DNA from: a virus
DNA: 42,272 bases
Strand: one strand, 5' to 3'
Virus record (IMG/VR): IMGVR_UViG_3300025117_000410
Span: 1 to 42,272 of that record
Every line of letters starts with the position of its first letter. The first letter of the stretch is position 1. The notes under the pieces are model-generated. The model worked only from the letters and a program-made list of their open reading frames with translations. It ran no database searches and was not told where the DNA came from. Positions 31,093 to 39,795 of this stretch are shown here, piece by piece. The translations under genes and the position numbers were made by a program.

Positions 31093-31122
31093 AAGCGCCG
31101 TCGCCTCCAAGCCTCGGCGCTT
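31093..31122. terminator. Hairpin between convergent units
   Basis: AAGCGCCG (31093-31100) and CGGCGCTT (31115-31122), a perfect 8-bp stem with a 14-base loop, between the last rightward stop (31040) and the last leftward stop (31124). Only a poor T-run follows on either side, so a bidirectional terminator is probable but not textbook. Confidence 0.65.
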
Positions 31123-31123
31123 C

Positions 31124-31351
31124 TCATTTCGCCAGCCTGTACACGTAGCGTATCCTACCTTCTACCACCATCTTGCGCCGCGTTATCTTGCCTGCCCTAC
31201 ACGCAGCAAGCAATCTCTTACCCATAATATCAGGCGTTATCCCCTCAGCCTCAGCCAGTTCTTCCGGCGTGTACTCACCTGGTTCACGCTTAGGACCATT
31301 CACCACAGCCAGCAGGTCCAGCATCAATTCATCTACAGTTGGTTTGTCCAT
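31124..31351 (-). CDS. Small possible winged-helix protein
   Basis: 75 residues. EYTPEELAEAEGITPDIMGKRLLAACRAGKITRRKM resembles a small HTH with a following strand pair (RIRYVYRLAK). It shares its first six residues, MDKPTV, with the next gene upstream because of a 19-bp direct repeat. The last leftward gene. Confidence 0.6.
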   Translation of the reverse strand: MDKPTVDELMLDLLAVVNGPKREPGEYTPEELAEAEGITPDIMGKRLLAACRAGKITRRKMVVEGRIRYVYRLAK

Positions 31352-31703
31352 AGTGCCACTCCCAAAACTTGCTAGTGATTTCGCCTGCTATCGTAGGCCA
31401 GAACTCATCATCCCCTTCGCCAATGATCGTATACCATGATTGAAGGAAGTGTTGTAGTTCATGCGCGAACACACCCGCACCATAGCCATCCTTATACAAG
31501 TGAATGTCGCCAGCGTGCTTAGTCAGTATAGTCGGTTCGTGATAGATGTCCTTGTAGTCTATTCTTACGTCCTTACCATGCCAGTATCCGAAAATATCAT
31601 CTTGACATACAGCCCTTCGCATCTCTTCGATTGTAGGCCAGATTAACACGCGGATAAATCTATCGCCATCAAAATAGAAACGCTTTACAGTTGGTTTGTC
31701 CAT
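31329..31703 (-). CDS. Small putative zinc metallopeptidase-like protein
   Basis: 124 residues. GVFAHELQHFLQSW holds HExxH-type spacing (HELQH), the zinc site of metallopeptidases. Nearby aromatic and acidic residues could complete a site, but no third ligand is certain. It starts MDKPTV from the 19-bp repeat and overlaps both neighbours. It may be a moron-like insertion. Confidence 0.55.
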   Translation of the reverse strand: MDKPTVKRFYFDGDRFIRVLIWPTIEEMRRAVCQDDIFGYWHGKDVRIDYKDIYHEPTILTKHAGDIHLYKDGYGAGVFAHELQHFLQSWYTIIGEGDDEFWPTIAGEITSKFWEWHYGQTNCR

Positions 31704-31704
31704 A
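31334..31704. repeat. 19-bp direct repeats flanking one gene
   Basis: TACAGTTGGTTTGTCCATA occurs at 31334-31352 and 31686-31704. Each copy holds the ATG and first codons of one gene and the last codons of the gene before. The 352-bp segment from one copy to the next spans the HELQH gene. Recombination between copies would delete that gene and leave a clean junction. Confidence 0.85.
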
Positions 31705-32518
31705 CATTCTTCACAGTCTGAGATAGTTTCTCAATCATCTTTTTCTCACCGACAATACTTCCATTGTCAATCAGAAATATTATCATGCCAATGTCGCTGA
31801 TCCTGTTAGGGTTCAGCTTGACTCCATAGCTTGTCATCGTCTGCCAGGCTGGTAATACCAATGCCCTTACAGGATAGTTGTCATGGCTGTCAGCGTGCTT
31901 ATGCACATGGCTTCTAACCAATAGTCCAGGTGGCTTCTGTCCAAGCAAACTGTAATTCATAAATGCATCAGCAGCCAGCTTGTTCGCGGCGTTAGCAGCA
32001 TTCCAAGGTAGTGTACCCATGGTTGTGTGATGTGTTACATCTATCCGCAATCCTTCCAGCACACCACGATAGTGATACCATGATGCAGTACCACTTTCCT
32101 TGTTGCGTATAACCGTAGTTCCTATTATGTCATCGGCTACAAGTTCTTCCATGTTCGCATTCGTACCAACATGCGCCTCAGTTCCCCTAATGACTAGCAC
32201 CTGGTCGGCTACTTCCAATCCAGGTGCTAAGGTGTCTATCGTCATGTTGGCTATCGTTGCAGGATTTCCGGTTATGTACTGGTAACTTCTTTGCTTATTG
32301 TCCTTGTCTACCATGTCCCCGTTGATTATCCAAGTTACTTTACTAGCTTCTTCTGTGAATGCTTTGGCCTCCTGCCAGCACTCGTTCCAGAATGCCCACA
32401 TCCAGCGTTGTGTTTTGTTAGGCGTGTACGTACCGCCGTCGTCCAAGGTTACACGTGACGTGCAAAGCCCCACCGTACTATTCGTATGGTGGTCGCCCGT
32501 TAGGATTAATGCTTCCAT
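31685..32518 (-). CDS. Calcineurin-like metallophosphoesterase
   Basis: 277 residues. TGDHHTNSTVG (GDxH), WIINGDMVDKD (GDxxD), VIRGTEAHVG (GNxH-like, Asn replaced by Thr-Glu), VTHHTTMG, and the final RSHVHKHAD pair follow the five-motif order of the family. It could hydrolyse phosphodiesters or 2'-3'-linked nucleotides. A role in defence-signal breakdown or DNA processing is inference. It lies among lysis genes in the late unit. Confidence 0.85.
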   Translation of the reverse strand: MEALILTGDHHTNSTVGLCTSRVTLDDGGTYTPNKTQRWMWAFWNECWQEAKAFTEEASKVTWIINGDMVDKDNKQRSYQYITGNPATIANMTIDTLAPGLEVADQVLVIRGTEAHVGTNANMEELVADDIIGTTVIRNKESGTASWYHYRGVLEGLRIDVTHHTTMGTLPWNAANAANKLAADAFMNYSLLGQKPPGLLVRSHVHKHADSHDNYPVRALVLPAWQTMTSYGVKLNPNRISDIGMIIFLIDNGSIVGEKKMIEKLSQTVKNVWTNQL

Positions 32519-32537
32519 GCGCCCTATGTTCTCCTAT

Positions 32538-33086
32538 TCACGGTATGAATATCTGCGTACCTGTTGGTATTGGCATCACTGTAAATGGTGGTGTCAGTGG
32601 AATTGGAGGCCACCATATCACGCAATCAGCGCACATCGTTGGCGTCAATGCGATGGGTGGTAGCCAGCATCTTGATACTTTCTTTATGCCCCACGGCCTG
32701 ATGAAGTAAGTAACGCACTCGTAATCTATACTATTCTGTATAGGATACACAATCGGTATAGGCGTTGCAGTGTTTTCAGGCATAGGCGTGTTTTCAATGG
32801 TTATTAAAACTGTTGGCGTAGCCGTAACCGTTACAGGTGGTTCATACGGCGTTGCCGTATAGCCTATGGTTGGCTGTATCGGCGTAGGCACAACCTTAGT
32901 TGGCGTGGCGCTAGGTACAATCGTTGCCGTTATCCTGGTAGGCCAGTAGCCAGTAGCGGTTGGCGTTGGTGGTGGATAAGGTTTATAGATACCCTCCCCT
33001 ATCCACCATGCTACCAACAACACCACTAAAATTATCCAGAAGACAACGATAACTCTATGCTTATATCCTCGTCTCATGCCTGCCAT
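32538..33086 (-). CDS. Membrane-anchored Thr/Pro-rich protein
   Basis: 182 residues. A basic N-terminus and one membrane helix (VIVVFWIILVVLLVAWWIG) are followed by about 80 residues of Thr/Pro-rich linker (TATPY, PSATPT). The C-terminal part has a few Cys (DYECVTYF, CADCVIWW). Such ATPT linkers are frequent in Chloroflexota surface proteins. Next to holin-like genes it could be a spanin-like or cell-surface lysis factor. Confidence 0.55.
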   Translation of the reverse strand: MAGMRRGYKHRVIVVFWIILVVLLVAWWIGEGIYKPYPPPTPTATGYWPTRITATIVPSATPTKVVPTPIQPTIGYTATPYEPPVTVTATPTVLITIENTPMPENTATPIPIVYPIQNSIDYECVTYFIRPWGIKKVSRCWLPPIALTPTMCADCVIWWPPIPLTPPFTVMPIPTGTQIFIP

Positions 33087-33379
33087 GATCGCTCGTTTGG
33101 CTTAGGCAGTATCATGTAAACAGTTTGGTTTGCCATGATCGCAGCCAGTAACAACTTACCTGCCTTGATAAGTCCTTCGTTATCACAGGTAAAGTAGTCC
33201 ACAAGCCCAAAGCAACTCAGCCCATAAGAACCGCCAACCACCAGCACTAACATGCCCAACATGATAAGACGCTGATAGTTCGTTGCAAGTGCCAGGTACT
33301 TATCCTTTAGCCAGGGTACGTACATAAACACCGCAGCCATCAAAGCACTTACAAATCCAACAACAGTTTCTACAGTCAT
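33074..33379 (-). CDS. Holin-like membrane protein
   Basis: 101 residues from the ATG at 33379, with GGAGG 6 bases upstream. Three hydrophobic helices: VGFVSALMAAVFMYVPW, LIMLGMLVLVVGGSYGL and AGKLLLAAIMANQTVYMIL. Size and topology fit a class I holin, beside an XhlA-like gene. Confidence 0.65.
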   Translation of the reverse strand: MTVETVVGFVSALMAAVFMYVPWLKDKYLALATNYQRLIMLGMLVLVVGGSYGLSCFGLVDYFTCDNEGLIKAGKLLLAAIMANQTVYMILPKPNERSWQA

Positions 33380-33380
33380 T

Positions 33381-33743
33381 TTATCCTCCAATCAATGTGT
33401 TCCAAATAAACATGATCGCAGCCCCACCAACCACGGTGGCAATGAATATCAGTACCCCGTTCATGGTGCGTTGCGCTTCTAATGCTTTCTCAATTGCCAT
33501 TATTCGCTTCTCGGTTTCAATCTTCCACACCAGCACTTCATCTATGCGCCTGTGTGCAAGGTTGGCACTGCTAATTACACGCTCATGCTCTTGCGTGTAA
33601 CTTAGCTGGAACTCTTCTTGCGACTTGTCCATTTCTTTTATCGTGGACTTTATCTCGGTTATGTCAATATTCATACGGTCTTGTTTCTCCGCTATCCTGA
33701 TTAGTAATTCTCTTTGCGTTGCAGTAGTTGTGTCAGCGCCCAT
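33381..33743 (-). CDS. XhlA-like coiled-coil/TM protein
   Basis: 120 residues. A long N-terminal coiled coil (residues ~8-92) ends in a single membrane helix VLIFIATVVGGAAIMFIW. This is the outline of haemolysin XhlA, which works with a holin in lysis. Directly upstream of the holin-like gene. Confidence 0.7.
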   Translation of the reverse strand: MGADTTTATQRELLIRIAEKQDRMNIDITEIKSTIKEMDKSQEEFQLSYTQEHERVISSANLAHRRIDEVLVWKIETEKRIMAIEKALEAQRTMNGVLIFIATVVGGAAIMFIWNTLIGG

Positions 33744-33744
33744 T

Positions 33745-34092
33745 TTACATCAATTCCCTTCGTACTACCGTGTACGTTGTCTCTGGATCAACCAGGTCTA
33801 GTGTCCACAAGTTAACCACCCTGTTGCCTATCATCTGTTCGATGATTGCCTGACGCATTTTGTCGTCAGAGCCCATCTCGCCAGTGTGCCAGTACTCACC
33901 CATAATCTCTATTGGGATAGAGAACGGACTTAGAACCAAAAAGTCTATGATGATCCCACCGCGCAAGCCAGCCGTAATCACCTCGTATTGGAATATGTAT
34001 CTTAGCTTCAGCCTGTCCAATGCCTGTGCTACCCATACTTCCTCCTTACTGTCTGGTCTCTTCCCTTGGATTGCCGGTAGGTCTGCTAACAT
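33745..34092 (-). CDS. PDDEXK-like nuclease (Vsr/MutH-style)
   Basis: 115 residues. SKEEVWVAQALDRLKLRYIFQ, then IIIDFLVLSP (acidic Asp), IPIEIMGEYWHTGEM (ExxxxxxWH) and a following helix. This matches small PDDEXK nucleases seen in phages. It overlaps the nozzle-like gene's start-to-stop by 1 base. It lies among structural genes, so it could be a packaged or late-acting nuclease. Confidence 0.65.
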   Translation of the reverse strand: MLADLPAIQGKRPDSKEEVWVAQALDRLKLRYIFQYEVITAGLRGGIIIDFLVLSPFSIPIEIMGEYWHTGEMGSDDKMRQAIIEQMIGNRVVNLWTLDLVDPETTYTVVRRELM

Positions 34093-36782
34093 CAGTCTAA
34101 CTCATAACAAACTATCTGACAGATATAGGACGTACTCATATCGTCTCTCTCGATACGATGTAATCTCACTCCACCACGCGCAATGAACACACTCTTTGTG
34201 TCAATCTCTCCTATGCTGCTTGTCATGGTCAATACAGTTCCTTCAGACCACGTTGTTAGTTGTGCCAATTTTTCTGCGGCAGTAAGATAATCGTCATAAT
34301 CTACACCAGTCAAGTCCTTATCCCTATCAGCGATACGAACAGTAAGCGTATCAATCCAGTTCACCTCTTCTAGAACAACCGCCTTGAATATCAGCGCGTC
34401 TAATGCGAAATAAGTTGTTGGATAGGCTGCTCGTATTGTTACTATTGGCTTTATATAAGGGAATGAATATTCAATAGCAATTTCATCCTCAGTTCTTGCG
34501 TTCACTTGGTCTGGATCATAACCGTACAATGTGTTCAGCGCATAATCATATATTTCTAATCTTCTTATGTCCGCCGAACTTATAAATGCCTGGTACTGAT
34601 TGTCGTAAGCATGGAATTGCATTTCTTTCCAATACTTAGGCAACAACTTTCTTCCAGCATACATCATCCCCATTTGTAATTTAGCATCCCACGCCTGGTT
34701 ATACGCGTTGTAATAACTGGTAGGAAACTCGTAAGGATTTACACTAAGTGGAATCCATAATGATGTATCCGCACAACTGATCCATAGCCTATCCACGTTA
34801 TCGCCTGGAATAGACTGAATGTAAATGTTCTGTATCCGCAAGCCAACCTTAGGCGCTGTAAACAGGTTGCACCAGCCCGTGCCGTTGTAGGCATTCACCG
34901 TACTGTATCCACTATCACCCGCATCAATGCTGCACACCAGCATTCCAGGATAGGATAGCAACCCACTAATCACGCCCCTGTATTCTGCTGGCGTACTCAC
35001 TTCCATACTGTTAGGACCAATGTTATCCAGGTAGTTGCGGTAGTAGCGCATGACAGTATCATGCCATGAGAAGAACAAATACGTGTCGTGTACGCAAGCA
35101 GCCCTACCGTTACGCCAATCCTTTGTTGCAGGAAATGCGCTGATAGGAACTTTACCCACATAGTCTGTATCATCACTAGCCAGGTACATCTTATACAGAC
35201 CATCTTCTTTCAATACGAATGGCTGCCCGTAATCTTCCCCGTACACCAGCATATTCGTTATCCGGCTTCCAAGGTTATCAATGCCTATCTCAGTCTCCCA
35301 CACCAGGTCAGCCGCTGCCGCCGTGCCACTGCAATCCACCGATGGAGCTTTAGCAACCTTGGCAATAGGACCACCCTTAGCCTTCCATATCCAGCTTCCT
35401 TTAGGATCAGAACATTGCATAAGATAGGTTGCTTCACTGTTAGTCGCTTCCGCTGTCCATTCATACGTCCACACCTGCGCGCTGTTATAAGCCCGCATCC
35501 TGGTCATATCATTGGCGTCGCCGTGCGCAAAGTAAACCGCATTGTTCACCGATAGTACATCCGTTACTGGTAGGTTCAACCAAGGATTACTACCCGTAAT
35601 GTCAGGCGTAATCGCAGTCCACTTGTTACTAGCCACAATCACGTATTCGCTGGTAGCGTCTGGCGCCACATCCCAAGGATCGCTAGTAAATTCAAACAAT
35701 GTTTCTGGTGGTGATGTCACATCGTTGCTTTCGATAACCCTGAAATTCCTTGGCTGCGTGCTACCCGTTCCAGCCGTGATAATGAATATACATCCAACCG
35801 CCTCATCTGCCGCCCACGTAGCCACCCCGCTATCACTTGTCACAGACGTTGTGCTACCACCCGCCTTGACTACACCCTGGTCACCATTCAAGAATAGCGT
35901 AGCCGTTGCGCCTGCATCAAACTGCAATGCACCATACAATGCTCCCTTGTACTCAAAGAAGAAATTTTTCAAATCCCCATATCGTTTGCCTAACACGTAG
36001 AATGGTGCATAGCCATCGTAAAGACTTATTGTGGTCCATGCAGGTGCAGCAGTTCCATATTTTGCTGTAGGTGCAGCACTTGAAGCGCCACACAATATCT
36101 CAATTGTATTAGTTCCTGTTAGAGTACCCTGAAACACAAGCCAATAAGCGGTAGCACTTGATAACGCACTATTAGTATTAATTGTAACTACATATTCGCC
36201 ATTATCTGTTTCTGATGTTACTGTTGCCGTTGCCAATGCATCAACTAAAGCATTAGGACTTCCACCACTGTTAGTATAAATAGATACCTTTAGTGTTCCT
36301 ATATCCCCTTTGGCTACAAAATGTATATAGTCAATATCAGTAGTTGATGTGGTTGTAAACGTAGTAGCTAAGTATGGAAGAGTAGCAGTAAGCGAATGCC
36401 ATACATAGAAATAGTTATAGTGACGCCAGTAGCGATACAGTCCTCCCGTCCATACCGGTTGTGGTCCAATCATAAATTTACCATCGTGCGTGTATGCTCT
36501 TGTTCCCCAAAAATACGAACTTTTGTCGTTGTCAAATTCGTTTTTGCCAAAGCCACCACTAAAATCACTCATCGTTATAGGTGTCCAAGGTGGCATACTG
36601 TCATCGTACTTCGCCGTACCTTGATACATCTTTATAGCCTGTCCAGTAGGATTACGTTGAAACCCTCGTGAATCAGGATTGCCATACCCATCCACCAGGA
36701 CTAAGCCAACGGTGCTTGTTCCATCCGTCAGCTTTACGTGGTGGCTAGGATTAATCTGCGTAGGTCCGGTAGTCACTGTCAT
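34092..36782 (-). CDS. Large tail protein (nozzle / tubular B-like, beta-rich)
   Basis: 896 residues, Thr/Ser/Tyr-rich and beta throughout, with no membrane segment. Residues ~130-230 resemble a surface beta-sandwich (LKVSIYTNSGGSPNALVDAL), and the middle has propeller-like repeats (VLSVNNAVYFAHGDANDM, GEDYGQPFVLKEDGLYKMY). It follows the adaptor-like gene, the usual podoviral order adaptor then nozzle. The name is inferred from order and size. Confidence 0.6.
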   Translation of the reverse strand: MTVTTGPTQINPSHHVKLTDGTSTVGLVLVDGYGNPDSRGFQRNPTGQAIKMYQGTAKYDDSMPPWTPITMSDFSGGFGKNEFDNDKSSYFWGTRAYTHDGKFMIGPQPVWTGGLYRYWRHYNYFYVWHSLTATLPYLATTFTTTSTTDIDYIHFVAKGDIGTLKVSIYTNSGGSPNALVDALATATVTSETDNGEYVVTINTNSALSSATAYWLVFQGTLTGTNTIEILCGASSAAPTAKYGTAAPAWTTISLYDGYAPFYVLGKRYGDLKNFFFEYKGALYGALQFDAGATATLFLNGDQGVVKAGGSTTSVTSDSGVATWAADEAVGCIFIITAGTGSTQPRNFRVIESNDVTSPPETLFEFTSDPWDVAPDATSEYVIVASNKWTAITPDITGSNPWLNLPVTDVLSVNNAVYFAHGDANDMTRMRAYNSAQVWTYEWTAEATNSEATYLMQCSDPKGSWIWKAKGGPIAKVAKAPSVDCSGTAAAADLVWETEIGIDNLGSRITNMLVYGEDYGQPFVLKEDGLYKMYLASDDTDYVGKVPISAFPATKDWRNGRAACVHDTYLFFSWHDTVMRYYRNYLDNIGPNSMEVSTPAEYRGVISGLLSYPGMLVCSIDAGDSGYSTVNAYNGTGWCNLFTAPKVGLRIQNIYIQSIPGDNVDRLWISCADTSLWIPLSVNPYEFPTSYYNAYNQAWDAKLQMGMMYAGRKLLPKYWKEMQFHAYDNQYQAFISSADIRRLEIYDYALNTLYGYDPDQVNARTEDEIAIEYSFPYIKPIVTIRAAYPTTYFALDALIFKAVVLEEVNWIDTLTVRIADRDKDLTGVDYDDYLTAAEKLAQLTTWSEGTVLTMTSSIGEIDTKSVFIARGGVRLHRIERDDMSTSYICQIVCYELD

Positions 36783-38158
36783 AGATACACCTTATTAGGT
36801 TCGTTGTCTGGATCGCTTATGCTAGGCGAAGCCCAAGGCGATAGGTGAACATCCTTTGCCATCTTCGGTACTTTGTGCAACTGCTTCATCATGGCTGCCA
36901 TCTGTGTTGCGTATGCTAATCTCCGTTCCAGGATCGCGCTACCCTCACCCATGTTAGGCTGCTTCCATAGGTAGGCATTCACCGCCGCTTCCCACTTCAA
37001 CAGGTCAGGATGAATGTAATCGCTAATCGTATCCGCATCATCGTCAAGTTCTGCTGGTTGCGGCTCATACGTCAATCGAATAAGATAGCCAGCATCAGGT
37101 ATCTCAAAGCCTGTGTCAAAGTAAATGTAGCCATCCTTCTCAACCCAATGATGATGCCTGATGTAGTAGTATGGCGTGCTTGTGCTGGTCGCAATCTCAA
37201 CCCGCTTGACGTTGTATACGCCAGATGGTAACTCATACGCTTCCTGGTCTGCAACGGTTACGAATGTCGCCAGCGTGTACAGGTCAGGCAATGCGCCAAG
37301 TGATTGAATAGCCTGGTTGATAGCGCGTCGCAATACGTCACGCGGCCAGTCCTTGTCAACGAATGCGTATCGTTTCGATGCACCTGGCGCAGAACTTTGC
37401 GTAGCAAACGTGAAGGTCTTTGTAGAGCTTACCCAATCTGTAACGATAGCAGTCTTACCCGCCAAGTCACCAGACACAAACCACAGCGTGCCGTAGTTGA
37501 ATGCGTCATCAGGTGGTGGCGTCCTAGGTAATGCCGTATCCACTAGCGTAGTCGTAGAACCAGCCGCGCTAGTCGTACTTTCAATCACGTTGCCAACTAT
37601 CTTAGCTAATTCAAGTGTCGCTGAAAATAATGTCGCCATAGGTTTAGTCCTCGTTGAATAATCAATCACTGCCCATACTTGCGTAACGTAAGGTAAGTTT
37701 ACATCTACGCCATCTTCTTCCGCATTGCTTCTAATCCCTATCTGCAAGTCGTCAATGTCGTTCTTGTCCCATTCCAGGTTCGTTACAGGATTATAAGTCC
37801 ATGTGTAGTATCCATCCGCATAACTATCCGTTGTTTCCGTGCCTGTGCTTGCCGTTGTCGTCGACGAACCGTGTCGCACCAAGGCATATACAGTAGGCTT
37901 GGTAAGGACAGGCGAACCGATGTTCCCATACTTGCATGAGAAGTACACCTTCACAGAATTGATAATCTTGTTATCGAACAGGTCACTTGTTTCGATTGTG
38001 TACAGGTCGTTGACAGCAGATGTGCTTGTAGTTATCACATACGATGTGTCACCATCATTCGTTGCTTCGTCAACCAATACGTAATGTTCTGTACCCGTAT
38101 TAGGTGTCCAGTTCGATTCGTATCCATCACCATTAGGTCGCAAGGTCACAGTAGCCAT
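36779..38158 (-). CDS. Tail adaptor-like protein with extra N-terminal beta domain
   Basis: 459 residues from the ATG at 38158 (a GTG at 38164 is also in frame). Residues 1-~172 form a beta domain. From the internal Met (ATG at 37639, GAGGA 8 bases upstream) the protein resembles podoviral head-tail adaptors: ATLFSATLELAKIVGN, RDVLRRAINQAIQSLGALPD and a basic C-terminal helix. The second start could give a shorter adaptor. It is followed by the nozzle-like gene. Confidence 0.6.
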   Translation of the reverse strand: MATVTLRPNGDGYESNWTPNTGTEHYVLVDEATNDGDTSYVITTSTSAVNDLYTIETSDLFDNKIINSVKVYFSCKYGNIGSPVLTKPTVYALVRHGSSTTTASTGTETTDSYADGYYTWTYNPVTNLEWDKNDIDDLQIGIRSNAEEDGVDVNLPYVTQVWAVIDYSTRTKPMATLFSATLELAKIVGNVIESTTSAAGSTTTLVDTALPRTPPPDDAFNYGTLWFVSGDLAGKTAIVTDWVSSTKTFTFATQSSAPGASKRYAFVDKDWPRDVLRRAINQAIQSLGALPDLYTLATFVTVADQEAYELPSGVYNVKRVEIATSTSTPYYYIRHHHWVEKDGYIYFDTGFEIPDAGYLIRLTYEPQPAELDDDADTISDYIHPDLLKWEAAVNAYLWKQPNMGEGSAILERRLAYATQMAAMMKQLHKVPKMAKDVHLSPWASPSISDPDNEPNKVYL

Positions 38159-38170
38159 AGTCACCTGCCT

Positions 38171-38725
38171 TTATTTGTTGGTATGCTCATACCAATTCAA
38201 TATGAATGAAATCCAATTATTGCTTGCCGTACCATTCGTTATTCTGAAAAGATACTTTGTGTTCTGCTTCAAGATAAACTCATGGACATCGTGTCCTTCT
38301 GCTCCATCTGCCTTGCCACTACCAAAGTGCTTCTGTCTAATCAGCGTTCCTTCCGCTCCGCCTGCTATCGTTGGCGTGTAGCTCACTACCGTCGTCGCAG
38401 CCGTAGAACTGTTCCTGTTCCTGTTGAACTCCGTCAAGCCTGTACCATCATTAGTGGTTGTCGGTCCTTCGTAGAACTTAAAGTCTGTCTCAAGTTCGCA
38501 TATCAGCGAGTACACCATGTGCGCCCACTTGGTTGTATTAGGCGTGACTACAAGTATATCTATTACAGCACCGTTGCCTAGTTCTACCGTGTAGTTGGCA
38601 GTAAACGATGAACCAGCATGTATCTCATGATGTTCGTAGGTTATCGTATTTAGCGCATTCGTAGCACTGTCAACGCTAAACCTTATATGCTGCTGAGTTT
38701 GTGGCAATGCCCTGTTATCCGTCAT
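38171..38725 (-). CDS. Virion-associated beta protein
   Basis: 184 residues. ITYEHHEIHAGSSFTANY, DILVVTPNTTKWAHMVYS, EFNRNRNSSTAATT and LKQNTKYLFRITNG form a set of blocks seen in structural proteins of many phages. Probably a jelly-roll decoration or fibre protein. It follows the LamG-like module. Confidence 0.65.
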   Translation of the reverse strand: MTDNRALPQTQQHIRFSVDSATNALNTITYEHHEIHAGSSFTANYTVELGNGAVIDILVVTPNTTKWAHMVYSLICELETDFKFYEGPTTTNDGTGLTEFNRNRNSSTAATTVVSYTPTIAGGAEGTLIRQKHFGSGKADGAEGHDVHEFILKQNTKYLFRITNGTASNNWISFILNWYEHTNK

Positions 38726-38864
38726 TCGTCACCTTCTTATGCTTCTTGTTATGTTCGCGTTCCAGTTTCAGCCGTTGCAGCTTGCGCCACTTGTCCGGTC
38801 TGTTGATGCGTAGCCACTTCTCTTCCGTGCTTTCTTCATCTGCGTTACGCTTATTCTTCTTCAT
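38715..38864 (-). CDS. Short basic protein
   Basis: 49 residues from the ATG at 38864, inside the end of the upstream gene. Very charged (KWLRINRPDKWRKLQRLKLE), Lys/Arg-rich. It overlaps the next start. Perhaps a small DNA-binding or assembly factor. The longer upstream frame is not supported. Confidence 0.45.
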   Translation of the reverse strand: MKKNKRNADEESTEEKWLRINRPDKWRKLQRLKLEREHNKKHKKVTNDG

Positions 38865-39795
38865 GGTAGTCAAAGTAATCCTCAATAGCCTGCCATAACT
38901 GATATAGTTTACTATCAATCCACTTCTTTGCCTTGTCAAGCGCATCACTTGCAACATTGGTAGCACGCTGCCAACGTGTTAGTTCAGGCGCTTTCGGCGC
39001 TTCAATAACCTGTGCTGCCGCTTCAACCAGGTCAGCACCTTCCCACCACAACTTCTCTTCTTCCGGCTCAAATTCTAGCAGTCCTTCAAGTGACTGCATC
39101 CTACTCTCAGACGTTAGCGCATTCATCGCCGTTGTGATCGCGGCTACTTGGTCGCCGGTCAATGTCGTGTTGTAGATTGCTAATGCCTGTAGGTAAAATA
39201 GCCCAGTTGACACGCTTTGAGACCTTAAGGATGCAGGTGTTATAGTGTCACTGGCTGGCGTCCAACTGTAGCTAGGACTACCATCAACATAGATTCCCAC
39301 CTTGTTCCACGCGACTACACCGCCGCTATCAAATGCGTTCAGTCTTTGAGTAGTATGGTATCTATACTGACTGTTTGCAGCTCTAAATTGCAAATTTAAG
39401 TTATTGCTTGTTCCATTAGTGGTTAGTGCATATCCATTCTCTATTCCCTGAACCACGTTACTAAATCTTAATATGGCTGAATACTCAGCACTTGATCCTA
39501 ACGCGATATAATATAGAGTTTGGCTATCTCCGGTTGTATGATCGAATTTCCAGCCGTTTGTGTCATCCCACGTCGGATATTCCGCGCCATCAGTCGCGTT
39601 ATATGTCCCAGGATTAGCCAAATTAACCTTACTCGCCGCATAGTCAGCCGCTCCAATCGGCTGATACGCCGCCACACAATTCGCCGCACTCACCCCGCCA
39701 GCCAGATACCAAGGCGTAACAACTGCCCCACCACGCGGATTAACCACATGGTATGCGAACAGTGGCGGTATCATGCACAGACTAGAACGCGTCAT
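38851..39795 (-). CDS. LamG/concanavalin-A-like virion protein
   Basis: 314 residues from the ATG at 39795, with AGGAAG directly upstream. The central ~180 residues have the laminin-G pattern: WKFDHTTGDSQTLYYIAL, YSAILRFSNV, VGIYVDGSPSYSW and LYLQALAIYN-type strands. An acidic helical C-terminal ~80 residues (EEEKLWWEGADLVEAAAQ) may anchor it. A receptor or glycan-binding role beside the GH10 enzyme is likely. Confidence 0.65.
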   Translation of the reverse strand: MTRSSLCMIPPLFAYHVVNPRGGAVVTPWYLAGGVSAANCVAAYQPIGAADYAASKVNLANPGTYNATDGAEYPTWDDTNGWKFDHTTGDSQTLYYIALGSSAEYSAILRFSNVVQGIENGYALTTNGTSNNLNLQFRAANSQYRYHTTQRLNAFDSGGVVAWNKVGIYVDGSPSYSWTPASDTITPASLRSQSVSTGLFYLQALAIYNTTLTGDQVAAITTAMNALTSESRMQSLEGLLEFEPEEEKLWWEGADLVEAAAQVIEAPKAPELTRWQRATNVASDALDKAKKWIDSKLYQLWQAIEDYFDYHEEE

